From Struthio camelus (lineage: Eukaryota; Chordata; Aves; Struthioniformes; Struthionidae), in NCBI RefSeq assembly GCF_040807025.1, contig NC_090942.1, positions 80,333,987-80,397,986 of the forward strand: a DNA stretch of 64,000 nt, written 5' to 3'. Position numbers and translations under genes: made by a program. Below are positions 51,844 to 62,838 of this stretch, in pieces. Under the pieces are notes generated by a model. The model saw nothing but the letters and a program-made list of their open reading frames with translations, was not told the DNA's origin and ran no database searches. The stretch's first letter is position 1. Each line of letters begins with the position of its first letter.

Positions 51844-52331
51844 GCATAGTCATTGAGCTTAACTTTTGAATAACACTTTTGAAAAGCTAGACCTCTGCCC
51901 TACACATCCAGAAAGACTTAACAGGTGCATAAAGAAAAGAAAAATGTCTCAGTATACCCCCCATTTGCTTTTATCCAAAGATGTGTATTAAAAATAATGT
52001 TATAGTTTGACAATAGGCTTATAACAGGCAGCTTTTTCACCATGATAGTATTGCTTTTTTTTTTTTTTTCCTATTATGTTTAATTGATATTATGGGATGG
52101 TGAATTTCAAAAGAAGTAGATACCTGCTTTTTTAAAAAGTCATCCAGTTGCAATTGATTGAACAGCAGCAATAATCAATTTAAAAATCCTTAATCAGTAT
52201 TAAATCCTTATACTGAGTATTAAATTCAATATTAGCTTATATTTGATACTAAAAACCAGCATCTCATTTTTTAGCATATTTCAATGACTGATTTATCATT
52301 AACAAAATATGATGTAGTTCTGCACACATAC

Positions 52332-52487
52332 CTCCACAGAGATAAGATTTTGAAGCATAATGGCAGCAGCTAGAGAACTTCCAAATCGTGAGGTTCTCTT
52401 GCAGAAGGAAAATGGAGACAGTTCTGCTAAGTATGTGGCGTGAAGGAGATCTGCAAACTGCAGCTGGTTTATTTGCTGTCGCATCAC
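52332..52487 (-). CDS. coding exon, unidentified gene (best-supported exon)
   Basis: A minus-strand acceptor (ATTCTGATATATCAG) with a TTAAC branch-like site upstream, and a perfect donor (GTGGAG|GTATGTG), bound exactly 156 bases or 52 codons, phase 0 to 0. The frame starts VMRQQINQLQFADLLHATYL, continues AELSPFSFCKRTSRFGSS, and ends in AAAIMLQNLISVE. It looks like amphipathic helical sequence with no signal peptide or catalytic motif. The exon upstream (60039-60130) ends in phase 0 and the one downstream (37453-37576) starts in phase 0. The window shows only an internal part of the protein, so total length cannot be judged. Confidence 0.75.
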
Positions 52488-55365
52488 CTGATATATCAGA
52501 ATTACAAATAGTTAATACTTATTTCACAAAAGAGACACGGTAGTCACTTACTCCAAGTGATACTAGTTTCATAGCATTGAACAATTAAATTTTATAGAGG
52601 CTATGAAGCAAACCAAAGCAGAAAATACTTGCTATCCATTTGCTCTTTTTGAGATGACATAAATATAAATCTGATACAGTTTGTGAACTGTGTTATAAAA
52701 ACTGAAGAATAAATATCAGCCTGCTAATATTTCATTTTTTTTTCCAGAGACTTTGAAATATTAAAGTTTCAAAGATCATGTAAGGAATCTATTTGTGAAT
52801 AGCTCCCTGCCCCACCCCCCTCCATGCAGTATTTGTATTAGGAGCACTTTTGCAACTGTTTCTAAACTGTTTAATGCTAACTAGTAACTGAGATGTGAAC
52901 AGAGAGTTTCTTAGTCTTATAAATACGCTATTTGTGGTGTGTAAACTGATACAGTTCACAATTTATTTCATATTTCAGGGGAAGAAACAATACATTAGAA
53001 TTAAATAACCAAAAATTAAAGCTGAGAGTAAAATAAATATAGAGATGTATTTGTCCTAGAACAGAGCATTACATACTTGAATTTCAAAATTAAAGTTATA
53101 TTTAGGAAAAACTGCAGTGTGACAGAAGTAGTGCATGGTTAATATATCTAAGACCATGCAACTACTATGTAACTAAATTAGGATATTTAATATCCTGTCT
53201 TGGCATAATTCCAATGCCTGGTATGTATTTTGCTGCAAATTATTCATGTATATTCATGCATGAAGTCATAACTTTAAGTCTGTTTTATTTTTTCCCCCAT
53301 TTTGAAATACTCTCCTTTAATTTAACTAAGGTTACATGTAAACACTAAACAAGAAACTGCAAGAGACTGCTATAATGATATTTTTGGTGATTTAGTAGAC
53401 AGCACTGCTGTCAAAAACTGATGCCCAAGGCTAGAATTTGCAACTACATCTGCTACTTAGGTTAAGAGCTAAAATATCAGTAGGTGCCTATCTGCATCTT
53501 TAGGCACCTAAGTACCTTTACAATCCAGCCCTTAGTCTCTCTCTCTCTCCTTCATTTGTAAAATGGCAGATTATAATACCTTCTCACTTTGAAAATGTAA
53601 CATGAAGAAAAAAATTGTGAGGTGCCTAAATGCCACTGTGAAAAGGGGCCAGCAAACCAAATGACCCTTCCTAGATCTCAGTCTCTTTTATTCTTGGTTA
53701 AGCCAGCCTAGCCTGCTAACGTTATGGTGTTTGCTATAGTAACTGCATTATGGGCAAAGGACCACTTTGCCTTCTTTTTAAACTCAACCCTTGGAGCGTA
53801 TTACTGGAGAGAAAGAAGAAACCTCAAGATGCTGAGTACAGCTTCTGCGAGAAACATGCTGGTTTGGGGGTTGTATGTTCTTAAAGGCCAGCATTTCTTC
53901 CTGTCTTAAAAGCCACCATTTTTACACAAGTTCAAAGGTGGAAAAATTGTGAATCTAATAATTGTTCCTAAGGTAGCTGTTGTTAGAAGAGATGGGTATT
54001 GCACTGGTTATCTAAGCATGATTTTGCATAGACAGTCATTGTGACTTAAAGTGGCAGAGCCCAGCTGATTAAAAAATATAGAAGGTGTGTTTATCTGGCC
54101 ATGTGTCAAGGCGGGAGGTGCTTTGACTTTTTTTTTTTTTTTTTTTGTATTTGTCTTTTAGTCTAAGATGATAGGAATATGTTGTGTAAAGGTGAAAGAA
54201 TGCGACACGCTGTCACTAATTCCATGGTACCAACTATTGCTAACATTGTGTTTTTCGTGTCTGTCATATTCCTTCTTCACTGTCAAGAGCTAGTCTGCAT
54301 CCCATGTAATGGGCTGCTTGCATAGGGAAACTGTAAGGAATATCTGCTTTACATTCTAATCCCATTATGGAATGGTCAAGATCTTTTCCATGGAAACACA
54401 TGAGCAGGCATGAGAGAAATATGCTTTAGAACTAAACTAAATGAACAAATGCATGTAAATGCAGTAATAAGCAAGAAAATACAGTATTCTTAAACGATGT
54501 CCAGAAGGATTTATAAATGCTTTCCTCTCTGTGGCTCATAGGGGAAGATTGCCTGTATAAAAGAAATGCACTTAGACTGCAGATTTTAATGGTAACTGAA
54601 TTAAATTAATGGTTAATTTTGAGAAGAAAATGAGCCAAAATCTCCTTTGTTACACCGATAATGTAGAAGTACTCTTTTGGAGATAACATTTGCCTCAGCT
54701 TAACCTCCAGCAGAATTAATCTGCATCTGGGAAGAGAATGGGGACTGTTGTTTTCACTGTAGGAAATAAAATCTCTACTTTTTTCCTCTTCGCTTCTTTC
54801 CAGTCTCTTACTTTTTTCTATCCAGTCTTCTCTCCAGCCTTTACTCAAAGGAAGAAATTATTTTGATGATATTACATGGATTTTCTAGATTTAAAAAAAT
54901 TTAAGATGTTCATTAAATCAGTGACCATTTTATGTACAGAAAAGGTCAGTGCAGATTCAGACAAATTTATGGAAGAGCTGCTAATTATTTTAATTACAGC
55001 AGCAACATCATAAGTTACATTAACTATTCAGTTCCTTTGTTCCCTTACAGATTTACATGCCTGCATCTGTATTTTAAAACATACCTCTGCATGTGAATAG
55101 CTTGGTTATAGGTGGGAATAAGAAATTACATTGAAGGTTTTTTAAAAGCTGACTTTAAACAGGTAAGTAGGAGATCATTTTTTAAGAAGCCTGTTAGCAG
55201 CACCTCTGTAGTTGAAAGAAGTACCAAGGATTTTATTTTTGTGAAGTCCAAACAAAATTCTTAAGTAGGAAAAGGTGCAAAATATCATATGAAAAAAAAT
55301 CTCTCACTAACAAGGCTGTTGTCTCTGGATATGCTCAGACAGAAAATATTTTCCCCAAAATTTAC

Positions 55366-55434
55366 AGGTTCAAAAGTTCTTAATATTTGAGACCATGAAT
55401 GTACACGATGAACCGGAAAGACAGGCTTAGATTC
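55366..55434 (-). CDS. weak candidate exon (23 codons, phase 0-0)
   Basis: A minus-strand acceptor (GAATCTGTCACTCAG) and a donor-like CCT|GTAAAT bound 69 bases reading ESKPVFPVHRVHSWSQILRT and three more residues. Being phase 0-0 it could be inserted between the exons at 60039-60130 and 52332-52487 without breaking the frame. The donor is weak, with T before GT. Such short phase-compatible frames are not rare. Confidence 0.2.
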
Positions 55435-56331
55435 CTGAGTGACAGATTCTACCTTTAAAATATGAGACAACAAATAATTTCATTGCTGTATATTGAAACC
55501 AGAAATTAGTGGGTACAGCGTGGGAAATAAATAAAATGTGCATGCAGAGAATGCAATCTAGACATTATCCAGTAGGTTCCTAACTGAAGAGCTTTTGTAT
55601 AGGGAGAGGTAGACTAAGTAGAACTTTAAAATAAGCTATGAGATTATTCCCAAACAGTGACACAGAAGGCAGCGAAAGGGAGTTGGCCTGTGATGTAAAT
55701 GAGAACAACCATTTTTCCATACAGGTTTTGAAGAAATGTTCTGATGCTCTTCTTTGTACATCATTTTGTACATATTTTTTTTCCTTTTAAACATAGTCTA
55801 CTGTTAAATTGAAGAAATCTTTTAAGCCATGTTTACAGAGGGCGTTGTTGAAACCAAAAATTAAGTCATGAAAATACCAGTGGCAGATCTTCATTGGTGC
55901 ACGATGCCACGCCTCCATGCTCTTTTGCTGAGGGTATGTCTCATAATACTTAAACATGTGATTACTTAAGAAAACTATGTGGATTGCATGCAGTATGAAA
56001 CCTCTCTACTACAGGCCTAATTCAGATTTAAAATCTCAAAGGAAATATATTTTTAATGGTAGCAGATTATACTGTGTCTGGATATTGCTTTTTCCTCCAA
56101 AGCGCTGGATGACCAGTGTTGGCGGCAGCACAGGAAGAGTAAGGCAATGCCCATGATACGGTTACATGCCACAGCGTTGAGGCCCGCAGCAATTTTCTGC
56201 TTAGGACTGCGAAGTGTCAGCCGATGGCCAGGTCAGGGGGCCGATCTGGCTTCATAGCCTGCCTGCACCAGCCTAGCGTGCCCCATGGGATGGAGAGAGC
56301 AGTGGTTTCACATCTGCTGCTCTGTTTGCAG

Positions 56332-56391
56332 CCCCGTACCTTGCAGAAAGAGCAGCTGCAGCTGAACGGAAGCCAGTTCCTACGGGGCGGG
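56332..56391 (+). other. weak plus-strand exon candidate in a CpG-rich patch
   Basis: A strong acceptor (CTGCTCTGTTTGCAG) and donor (GGCGGG|GTGAGC) bound 60 bases with two frames open (one reads RTLQKEQLQLNGSQFLRGG). The 56.1-56.4 kb surroundings carry many CpGs. It could be an exon of an antisense or non-coding transcript. It lies within an intron of the minus-strand gene. Confidence 0.2.
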
Positions 56392-57384
56392 GTGAGCCTT
56401 TTGAATGCATGTGTCTAATCATGCAGTCCATTTACTCAGGCTGCGAGCTTCTTCCCAGGGTTTGATTCTGGGAGAAGTTTTGCCCTTTTGTTTGTAGTTT
56501 TCACATTCAGCGTTTCACAGCCAATTCAGCTTTGGCTACTTCAAGTCCTCTAAAAATCACTTGAGCCTAACAATGATGGCCCTGGCAGGAACCTCTCAGG
56601 GCCCAGTTTCTCCCTTCTGGGTTGATGCAGTGTGAATCTGACCTATTACACACCACCTCTAAGTTTGTATTTGGGTTGTTTTTGTTCTCGGTGAACAGAG
56701 GGGAATAGGGCTTAAAATAAAAATTTCAAGGAAGCTGTCAGAATTGGGATCAGAGTCGGTCCTACTGTAAATAAGTACAACTCCATCAATTTCAGGAAAT
56801 AAGTGCTTGCTCTTGGGTTGATATCCTCTGTTTCTTGCTGTAATTTCTTTCTTTTTTTCTCCCCAGGGAGGATTTTTCCATACATCTATATGTATGTGTG
56901 TACATAAATAAAGTTAGGGTTGATATTTTAAGTGTCAAGCGACAGTGTATATCTACCCAGTTCAGGATGTGACTACTTACAGTTGTGATTAAAGATTAGT
57001 GATTGTAAAGAGTATTACCTGACTCTAACAAAATTATTTTGGAAGCTTTACAGGGTGATATCTGCTGGGTGACAGGTCAGTACAGGGTTGATACATTAAT
57101 TTTAATTATGTGGTTGTGTGTGTATGTATCTTTAAGGAGAATTAAGGAATTTCCTTTGCAGATAAAAGGAAAAAAACCTTAACAGGCAATCCATGAAATA
57201 ACGTTCCGTTGAACTAGAGGACAGTAATATCTGGTAACGCAGAATGTGCAGTTTGAACCTTTTGAGCTTTCACTGCCCTGCTTTTCTTTCACCAGTACCT
57301 TTCTTGACACGAAGGCAAAACTTGGGTATTGTTAAAAAGTCTTTTTCCTCACTCAGTTTGCAAAGTACAGCATCAGAGAAAGTA

Positions 57385-57610
57385 GGATTGAAGAGACCCC
57401 CAGATGTTATGTTGGCCACTCCTTTGCCCAGAGAGAGGATAAGCTGTACTTGCTTCAGTCCCAACAGATGTCTGTCTAACCTGTTCTTAAAAACCTCTAA
57501 GGAGTGAAATCCCACAATCTCCCTGGGCAGCACTTCACTCTATTCACACTTAAAAATGTTTTTTTTTGTTTTTCCTCCCCAGAGTAGCCTAAATCTCCTT
57601 AAATCATTCA
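57385..57610 (-). mobile_element. degenerate CR1/L3-type LINE fragment
   Basis: The plus strand contains CTAACCTGTTCTTAAAAACC, then CCCACAATCTCCCTGGGCAG, then GTTTTTCCTCC and CCTAAATCTCC. This is the usual order of the complement of an ancient CR1/L3 3' region. The copy is diverged, interrupted by T-rich insertions, and in minus orientation. Confidence 0.8.
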
Positions 57611-60038
57611 CTTTATGCGATGATCTGAAATATAGTGCCGTTTGCTTTTAGAAAACTGTATGAGCAACTTGGCTGCTAGATAATTGCTCAGAGTTACTTT
57701 GGCAGCCTCAGACTTCAATCCTACGATGATAAATTCTTGCCAATTCTTTGTGATTTTTATGTCTGTCTCATGGTATTTGGTGTTTTTCCTGAAGCTACAG
57801 TTACTGAGTCACAGATCTTCACTTTTATTTCAAAAAGAAAAAAAGATCTACCCTTCCCCCCCAGTTGAAGCAAAATGCTTGCAAAGGCTTAGAAGAATTT
57901 TTGGGCTTTTTAAATGCTTGGGCTGCTCATTATTAAAAGTTCTGACCGTACCCTTAGGTGAAACTCCGTCAACTTGCCTGGGTTCTGTGCAAGCACAGAA
58001 GTCAGCTCAGATTACTGAACTTTAAAACTTAGTAATTCATAACTGTAAAGATATGTTTATGCTGCTTGCAGAGGCAGCATTGATTTGAGTACTATTTTGT
58101 AGTGCCTAAGATTGATGATGGTTAATAAACTATATGTTATGAAGCCGTGGGAAATGGTATTTGCAATCATAGCTCCATAACAGTATCACACCATGATAAA
58201 GGTGGGTAAGTGCTCATCTAAAAATATTGAAGGTTGAAGTGATTCATAAAGTTTGTTAAACAGGGAGCTGTACTGTTACGTACTCTTACACAAAGAAAGA
58301 GCAAACACTGAGAGAAAGTGTTCAGATATGGCAAATTCACATCTTGCAAATTCATTTTCAGGAGGAATATGGAAGGCATTTCCTTGCTTTGTCACATTTA
58401 TACGTTTCTTTTAAAATGTGAACATTGCTTCATTTACATACTTTTTTTGTGTAAATGTTACTTTTTATGACAAAATAACCTCATATATATGTAAGAAATA
58501 CTAAGTCACAAGGATCTGTGACCCAAAAGTAATGTATAGGCTTTTATAGACCTGCATTAAACTGAAACTGCTTGTTTCAGGAGAGTTTTGTGAAGTTCTT
58601 CAGAAAATAAAATTAAAGAAAGGGTCAGCTGTCCTTCAGTTTGTGTATTATTAACACATACCAGATGACTCTGTTGCAGGACAGATTGTGAGTTTTAGCT
58701 GAACAAATTTAAGTACAAAACTGGAACTTCACAAGTTAGTGAAATATTAAATGCCCTATATATGTTTGTCTCTGTATCACTTGTAGATTGTTACAATACG
58801 CAAAATAGTTAATTTTGTCCTCCCCCTGGCCCAAACCAAAATACATCTGGTATTTGCTGGCTTTCTGCAAATGATGGCGGGACGTAGTGGCTTTGACCCT
58901 GTTTCATTGTGATTAAGCTTGTTAAGATTTTATGTTTTTAGTATCTGTTTTACAGCATTTTCATTACTGTGTATTTTATTAAGGTTCAAGTGGCTTGAAT
59001 TTTTATGGTTGCATCTGGTCTGTGTAAACCCTTCTCCAGTTTAGAAAGCTACTTGTCTCAGTACTGAACACGACGGAATTTTGAAGTATAGTGAGATGCT
59101 TCATGTGAACCTGTCAGTTGTATGCTGATACCTAGAAAACACTCTCTTCTGGGCTAGCTCTTAATAATCTTATTAACTAAAATATGGGAAAGGATTTGTG
59201 TCCTTATTTATGTGTTTGTGTACTCTTGCATGCGTATGTTTGGTGTTTCCAGATTTGAATATTTTGCAATGTTTGTCTTGAAAGCAAGATTAGTTATTCT
59301 TGAAAGGTGGTTCAGAATGTCCTTGAAGGAAGTTTTAGCATATCTATTTAGTTATATAATAGGTGTATTTATATTTATATGATATGTAACCCTAATATCT
59401 TACTGGATTAATACTTTTTTGTAAGGGTTCAAGAAGAAATCCTGACAGTATTCACTGCAGTAAAGTCAAGGAATCTTGAGTTTATTTTCCTATGAAGATG
59501 ATAGGATGTTTTCCGTCCAGTAATCATATGAATTTACTAATTTTTTTTGTGTTATGCTGTCTGCATGTTGTATAAGCTCCTCCTACAAATTGTACGTTTG
59601 ATTTGAGTTATGTGTAGAAAGGGAAAAAGGATATTCTCTTGTTTAGTCCTGCAGGTGGTTAAATTTCCAAAAAAGTAAAATGGAACAACTACAATTAAAA
59701 TTAATTAAAATAAATTTAAATACTATATTAAATAGCTAGTCTCCAAGACTGTAAATGCACTCAAAACAATGCTTTCTGAGTCTTTTTCTGGTTCATTGTT
59801 TTTATTTTCATATCCTTTTTCAAAAGCTTGTCCCAAAGCCCTGCAAACTTGATGGCAGTCCTTCCTTTAATCAAGACTTGACTTTGTTTAGAGATATTTG
59901 TCGGGCAGTGTTCACTAAGTACTGAAGTACTTTGAATGGACTAGGATGACTTCTTACAGAAATGCGCAAACATTTAACAAGATGAAATACTAAGCGTTCT
60001 TTCTCTTAAATTCTTTTATCTAAAATCTGTTAACATAC

Positions 60039-60130
60039 CTGTGGTTGTAATAAAGACTTTGCTATGAGTTGTGATACAGTTTTCTCATTAATAACTGTAC
60101 GTCGTCTTTCGTCTGCATTTTCCCTGTCTT
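60039..60130 (-). CDS. coding exon, unidentified gene
   Basis: A minus-strand acceptor (CTGTGCTGATGCACAG) and a strong donor (CCACAG|GTATGT) bound 92 bases: two bases completing a codon plus 30 codons. The only open frame reads DRENADERRRTVINEKTV, then SQLIAKSLLQPQ. Four CpGs cluster in the ADERRRT part, unlike the surrounding intron. The incoming split codon (C plus AA, Gln) fits exactly with the exon 60684-60759, 553 bases upstream. The outgoing phase 0 fits 52332-52487. It has a charged linker passing into a hydrophobic helix. No family recognised. Confidence 0.6.
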
Positions 60131-60683
60131 CTGTGCATCAGCACAGACTGTTTTACATGAACTTTTCAAAGAGCAAATTGTCCAAATCCTGTTGCTGTTA
60201 AGTACTTTTGAAAATTACAGCTCTTGTTCGTAATGTACCTCACAATGTCACTAAAGTTCTTTGCTTACTATTTATCATGTTGTCCTTTTTTCCCCCAGCA
60301 CAGGCTGGCTGGCTGTACCGTTAGACATTCCCACTTTCTTCTGTGAGCTGAGTTTTGTTAGTGACCCAAGCAATAAACCTCACATATCTAAATGTGTATC
60401 TGTTAACATATATGTATCTACTTCTACCTGTTTTACACTTGACATGTTTTACACTCTACACTTTCCACCTTACATGTAAACAGAGACGTGCGCACATACA
60501 CAAAGTTTTCACAAAAAGTAGGATGGGAGTAAAATATATTCATTGGTGCTGATAAAGAAGTTGTGCTCACATGGCACTGGTGGTTTTTCATTTCCGCTTT
60601 ATTTGATCTTTCAGGTTAGTTGATGCACTCAAGATTTAGAGGTGGTCTGTATCAGCCAAGGTTGTATCAGCCTGACAGCTCAC

Positions 60684-60759
60684 GCAGGCCCTCCTCTGCC
60701 TTTTGAGGACTCTTTTCTGAAGAGCCTTCTGACTTTTTAGGGGAACGCTGTTTCCTCGG
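60684..60759 (-). CDS. probable coding exon, Ser/Lys/Glu-rich linker
   Basis: A minus-strand acceptor (CGCTCTGGCTGCCTCAG) and donor (CTGC|GTGAGC) bound 76 bases: 25 codons plus one base. The frame reads PRKQRSPKKSEGSSEKSP, then QKAEEGL. This is typical of a disordered, phosphorylatable linker with two SP sites. The frame is closed by a TGA nine codons upstream of the chosen acceptor, so an acceptor between is required if it is an internal exon. The last base joins in phase to the exon at 60130. Confidence 0.5.
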
Positions 60760-62201
60760 CTGAGGCAGCCAGAGCGCTTTGGTGCGCTCATGCTCATGTC
60801 ATTCAGTGAGTACGAGGGGGTGGAAAGAGCTAAGGGAATGGCAGAATTGGAAGAAGTCACAGAACGTCTGTTTTGTTTTGGGTATAAAGCTGTAAGGATG
60901 CTCCAGTTGTGTAAACATCTACCAGTTTTTGGATCCCTTCAGTTCTTTTGTGTGAGAGGGGAACACTTGGGTAACAGAGGCTTTTGTGGATTTTAACTGG
61001 AGAAAGTTCTGAAATAGCTGTTGCCTCATTGTGGTATTGGAAGCATGGGAGAACTTAGTCTCTCGTGTGCTCGGCCAGACTGGTGAGACCAGGGAAAAGC
61101 TAGTTTGGTGCCTTAAAACTACTAGATTATTTTTACGTTACTAAGCATGGCAGTTCATTTACGTGCATCTGTAGTTTGAGAAGAGAAAGAAAGAACTTGA
61201 TGTCTGCAGAGTTTAGATCTTGTTGCTACAGGACAGGCCTGACATTGAAAAAGCAAAACCCAAGCTAGATAAATACATGCAAGCTCCTTGAAGAGCAACT
61301 TATGTGTAACCCTTAGGATAGATTGAACTTTTAGCTAGTGGTTATTAAAAAGTGTCTCACTTCTATAGTAAGATTTGAGATGTTCCTCTACAGGCAAGGT
61401 GATAGAACAAAAGTTGTCTTCATGAAGCTTGAAAATAATTTTTGTTTGTGTTTTTTTTTTTTGTGGTTGTCCCTGTCTTTCTGTAACTTTTGTAAAAGTA
61501 ATAGGGCCACCTGCTATTACTAGTGAGCTATAACCCAGAGCTAATGGCCATAAGTTTTCAGTGTAAGAATGCTTATTTTTTCTCATTGGAAGGTGCTTCT
61601 TTTCTTTAAAAAAAAAAAAAAATGCTATTTCAAAATGTTTGGCCTACGTAAAACATTATCTTTTTTTTTTTTTTGCATTGCTCTTGCTTTATCTATTGTT
61701 AAAGCTTAATATTTTATAATTTAGTAGACTAAAATAGACATAAAATATTTTATCATTACTTTCTTAAAGTAGAATGTTAATTAAACACAAATTAGCATAA
61801 AAAACTTGCACCTTGCACCACTTCTTAAGCTTACTTTTGTGAAATTATATTACATTCCATTTTATTTATTATGCTCTTAGGTCACACGATCATATTTTAC
61901 CGCTCTTGTGAATTTTATCAGAAAATGCACAAAAACCTCAAGAGGAAGTGGTTGCATATAAACTTCAGGATGCAATATTGTACTTTGACAAGAACAAATA
62001 AAAGATTCAGAAAGTTTTACCCAGTGCTTAAAAATATTGTTAAAGTTTCAATGTCCTGAAACAAAAGTTGTAATAGGTTAAAAGATACAAATATTAAATG
62101 CTGCGTTTTTATGCATGACGTTTTAGAGGCATGCTTTTTCAGAGCCAGAAAAAGACATGTTGACCTGTAAATACAGTCGGATGATATTCAGAATTTTTGA
62201 C

Positions 62202-62328
62202 CTGGAAGTGTAACGGTACTGGATTGGTTGGCCATGGAACATGGAAAATAAGGTTCATACTGTAACAGTGCAAAGCGATACGACAGGAGACTATCAAGTG
62301 CTGTCTGATGTTTTGCAGAATAAATCCG
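62202..62328 (-). CDS. weak candidate upstream exon of the minus-strand gene
   Basis: A long pyrimidine-rich minus-strand acceptor (TTTTTCCATTCTGC... to CTGGCAG) precedes 127 bases open in phase 0. The frame reads RIYSAKHQTALDSLLSYR, then FALLQYEPYFPCS, and leaves one base. The donor CCAG|GTCAAA is weak. The outgoing phase (1) does not match the phase-0 start of the exon at 60759, so another exon would have to lie between them. CpGs within it are slightly enriched. Confidence 0.25.
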
Positions 62329-62798
62329 CTGCCAGCAGATGGCAGCAGAATGGAAAAATAGGCACATAAAATAAGAGATAGTGGACAAAAGAACTCAGAT
62401 TTCTAACAGCTTAGTTTCACTTGCTGTTTTTGACTATGCAAGGTAAGTTAAGGTTTAATTGGAAAGGGGGAATGTCCCAGGCTTGCTAAGTTGTGATATA
62501 TAACCTTGGACTGCAAAGAATTCCTCTGTACTTCTGTAAACACTGATTTCCAGTGGAATGTTTTAAAAAAGGTTATTTCTGAATATTTACACTTCTGTTT
62601 TATTTTTAATAAAACTTTGACATTTCACTAGTCATATAACATGCAGAATTATTAATTCTGTTGTCCTCTTGAAAAAATCATTATAGCAGAGGAGAGTGTA
62701 TAAGTATTAATTTTAATTAGGGCTGTCAACTTATGCCTACTTCAGAAAAATAATGTCTTTAAGCTGCTTCTTCTGTCTGCACATACTTTAGATAATTA

Positions 62799-62838
62799 GC
62801 ATTTGATAGCCCAGTGTTATCACTGGGTTATCAAATGC
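62799..62838. repeat. 18-bp inverted repeat with TTAT loop
   Basis: Arms 62799-62816 (GCATTTGATAGCCCAGTG) and 62821-62838 are complementary except for one G-T pair, which would be a G-U wobble in RNA. The loop is only four bases. It is too short for a standard pre-miRNA. It could be a small palindromic insertion or a fold-back structure. Confidence 0.9.

Larger units (their letters stand above)
45779..52331. other. intron-like DNA, GC-richer at 48.3-50.5 kb
   Basis: Mostly AT-rich. The block at 48.3-50.5 kb is more GC-rich and so contains long chance frames. One of these (49991-50341, minus) has good splice-like borders and is listed separately. C14 lies at 49270-49283. The CR1 tail lies at 51755-51843. 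Confidence 0.5.
52488..60038. other. intron-like DNA between two exons
   Basis: Contains T19 (54128-54146), an old CR1/L3 copy (57385-57610), and a CpG-enriched patch at about 56.1-56.4 kb. The weak segments at 55366-55434 (minus) and 56332-56391 (plus) are listed separately. Confidence 0.5.
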
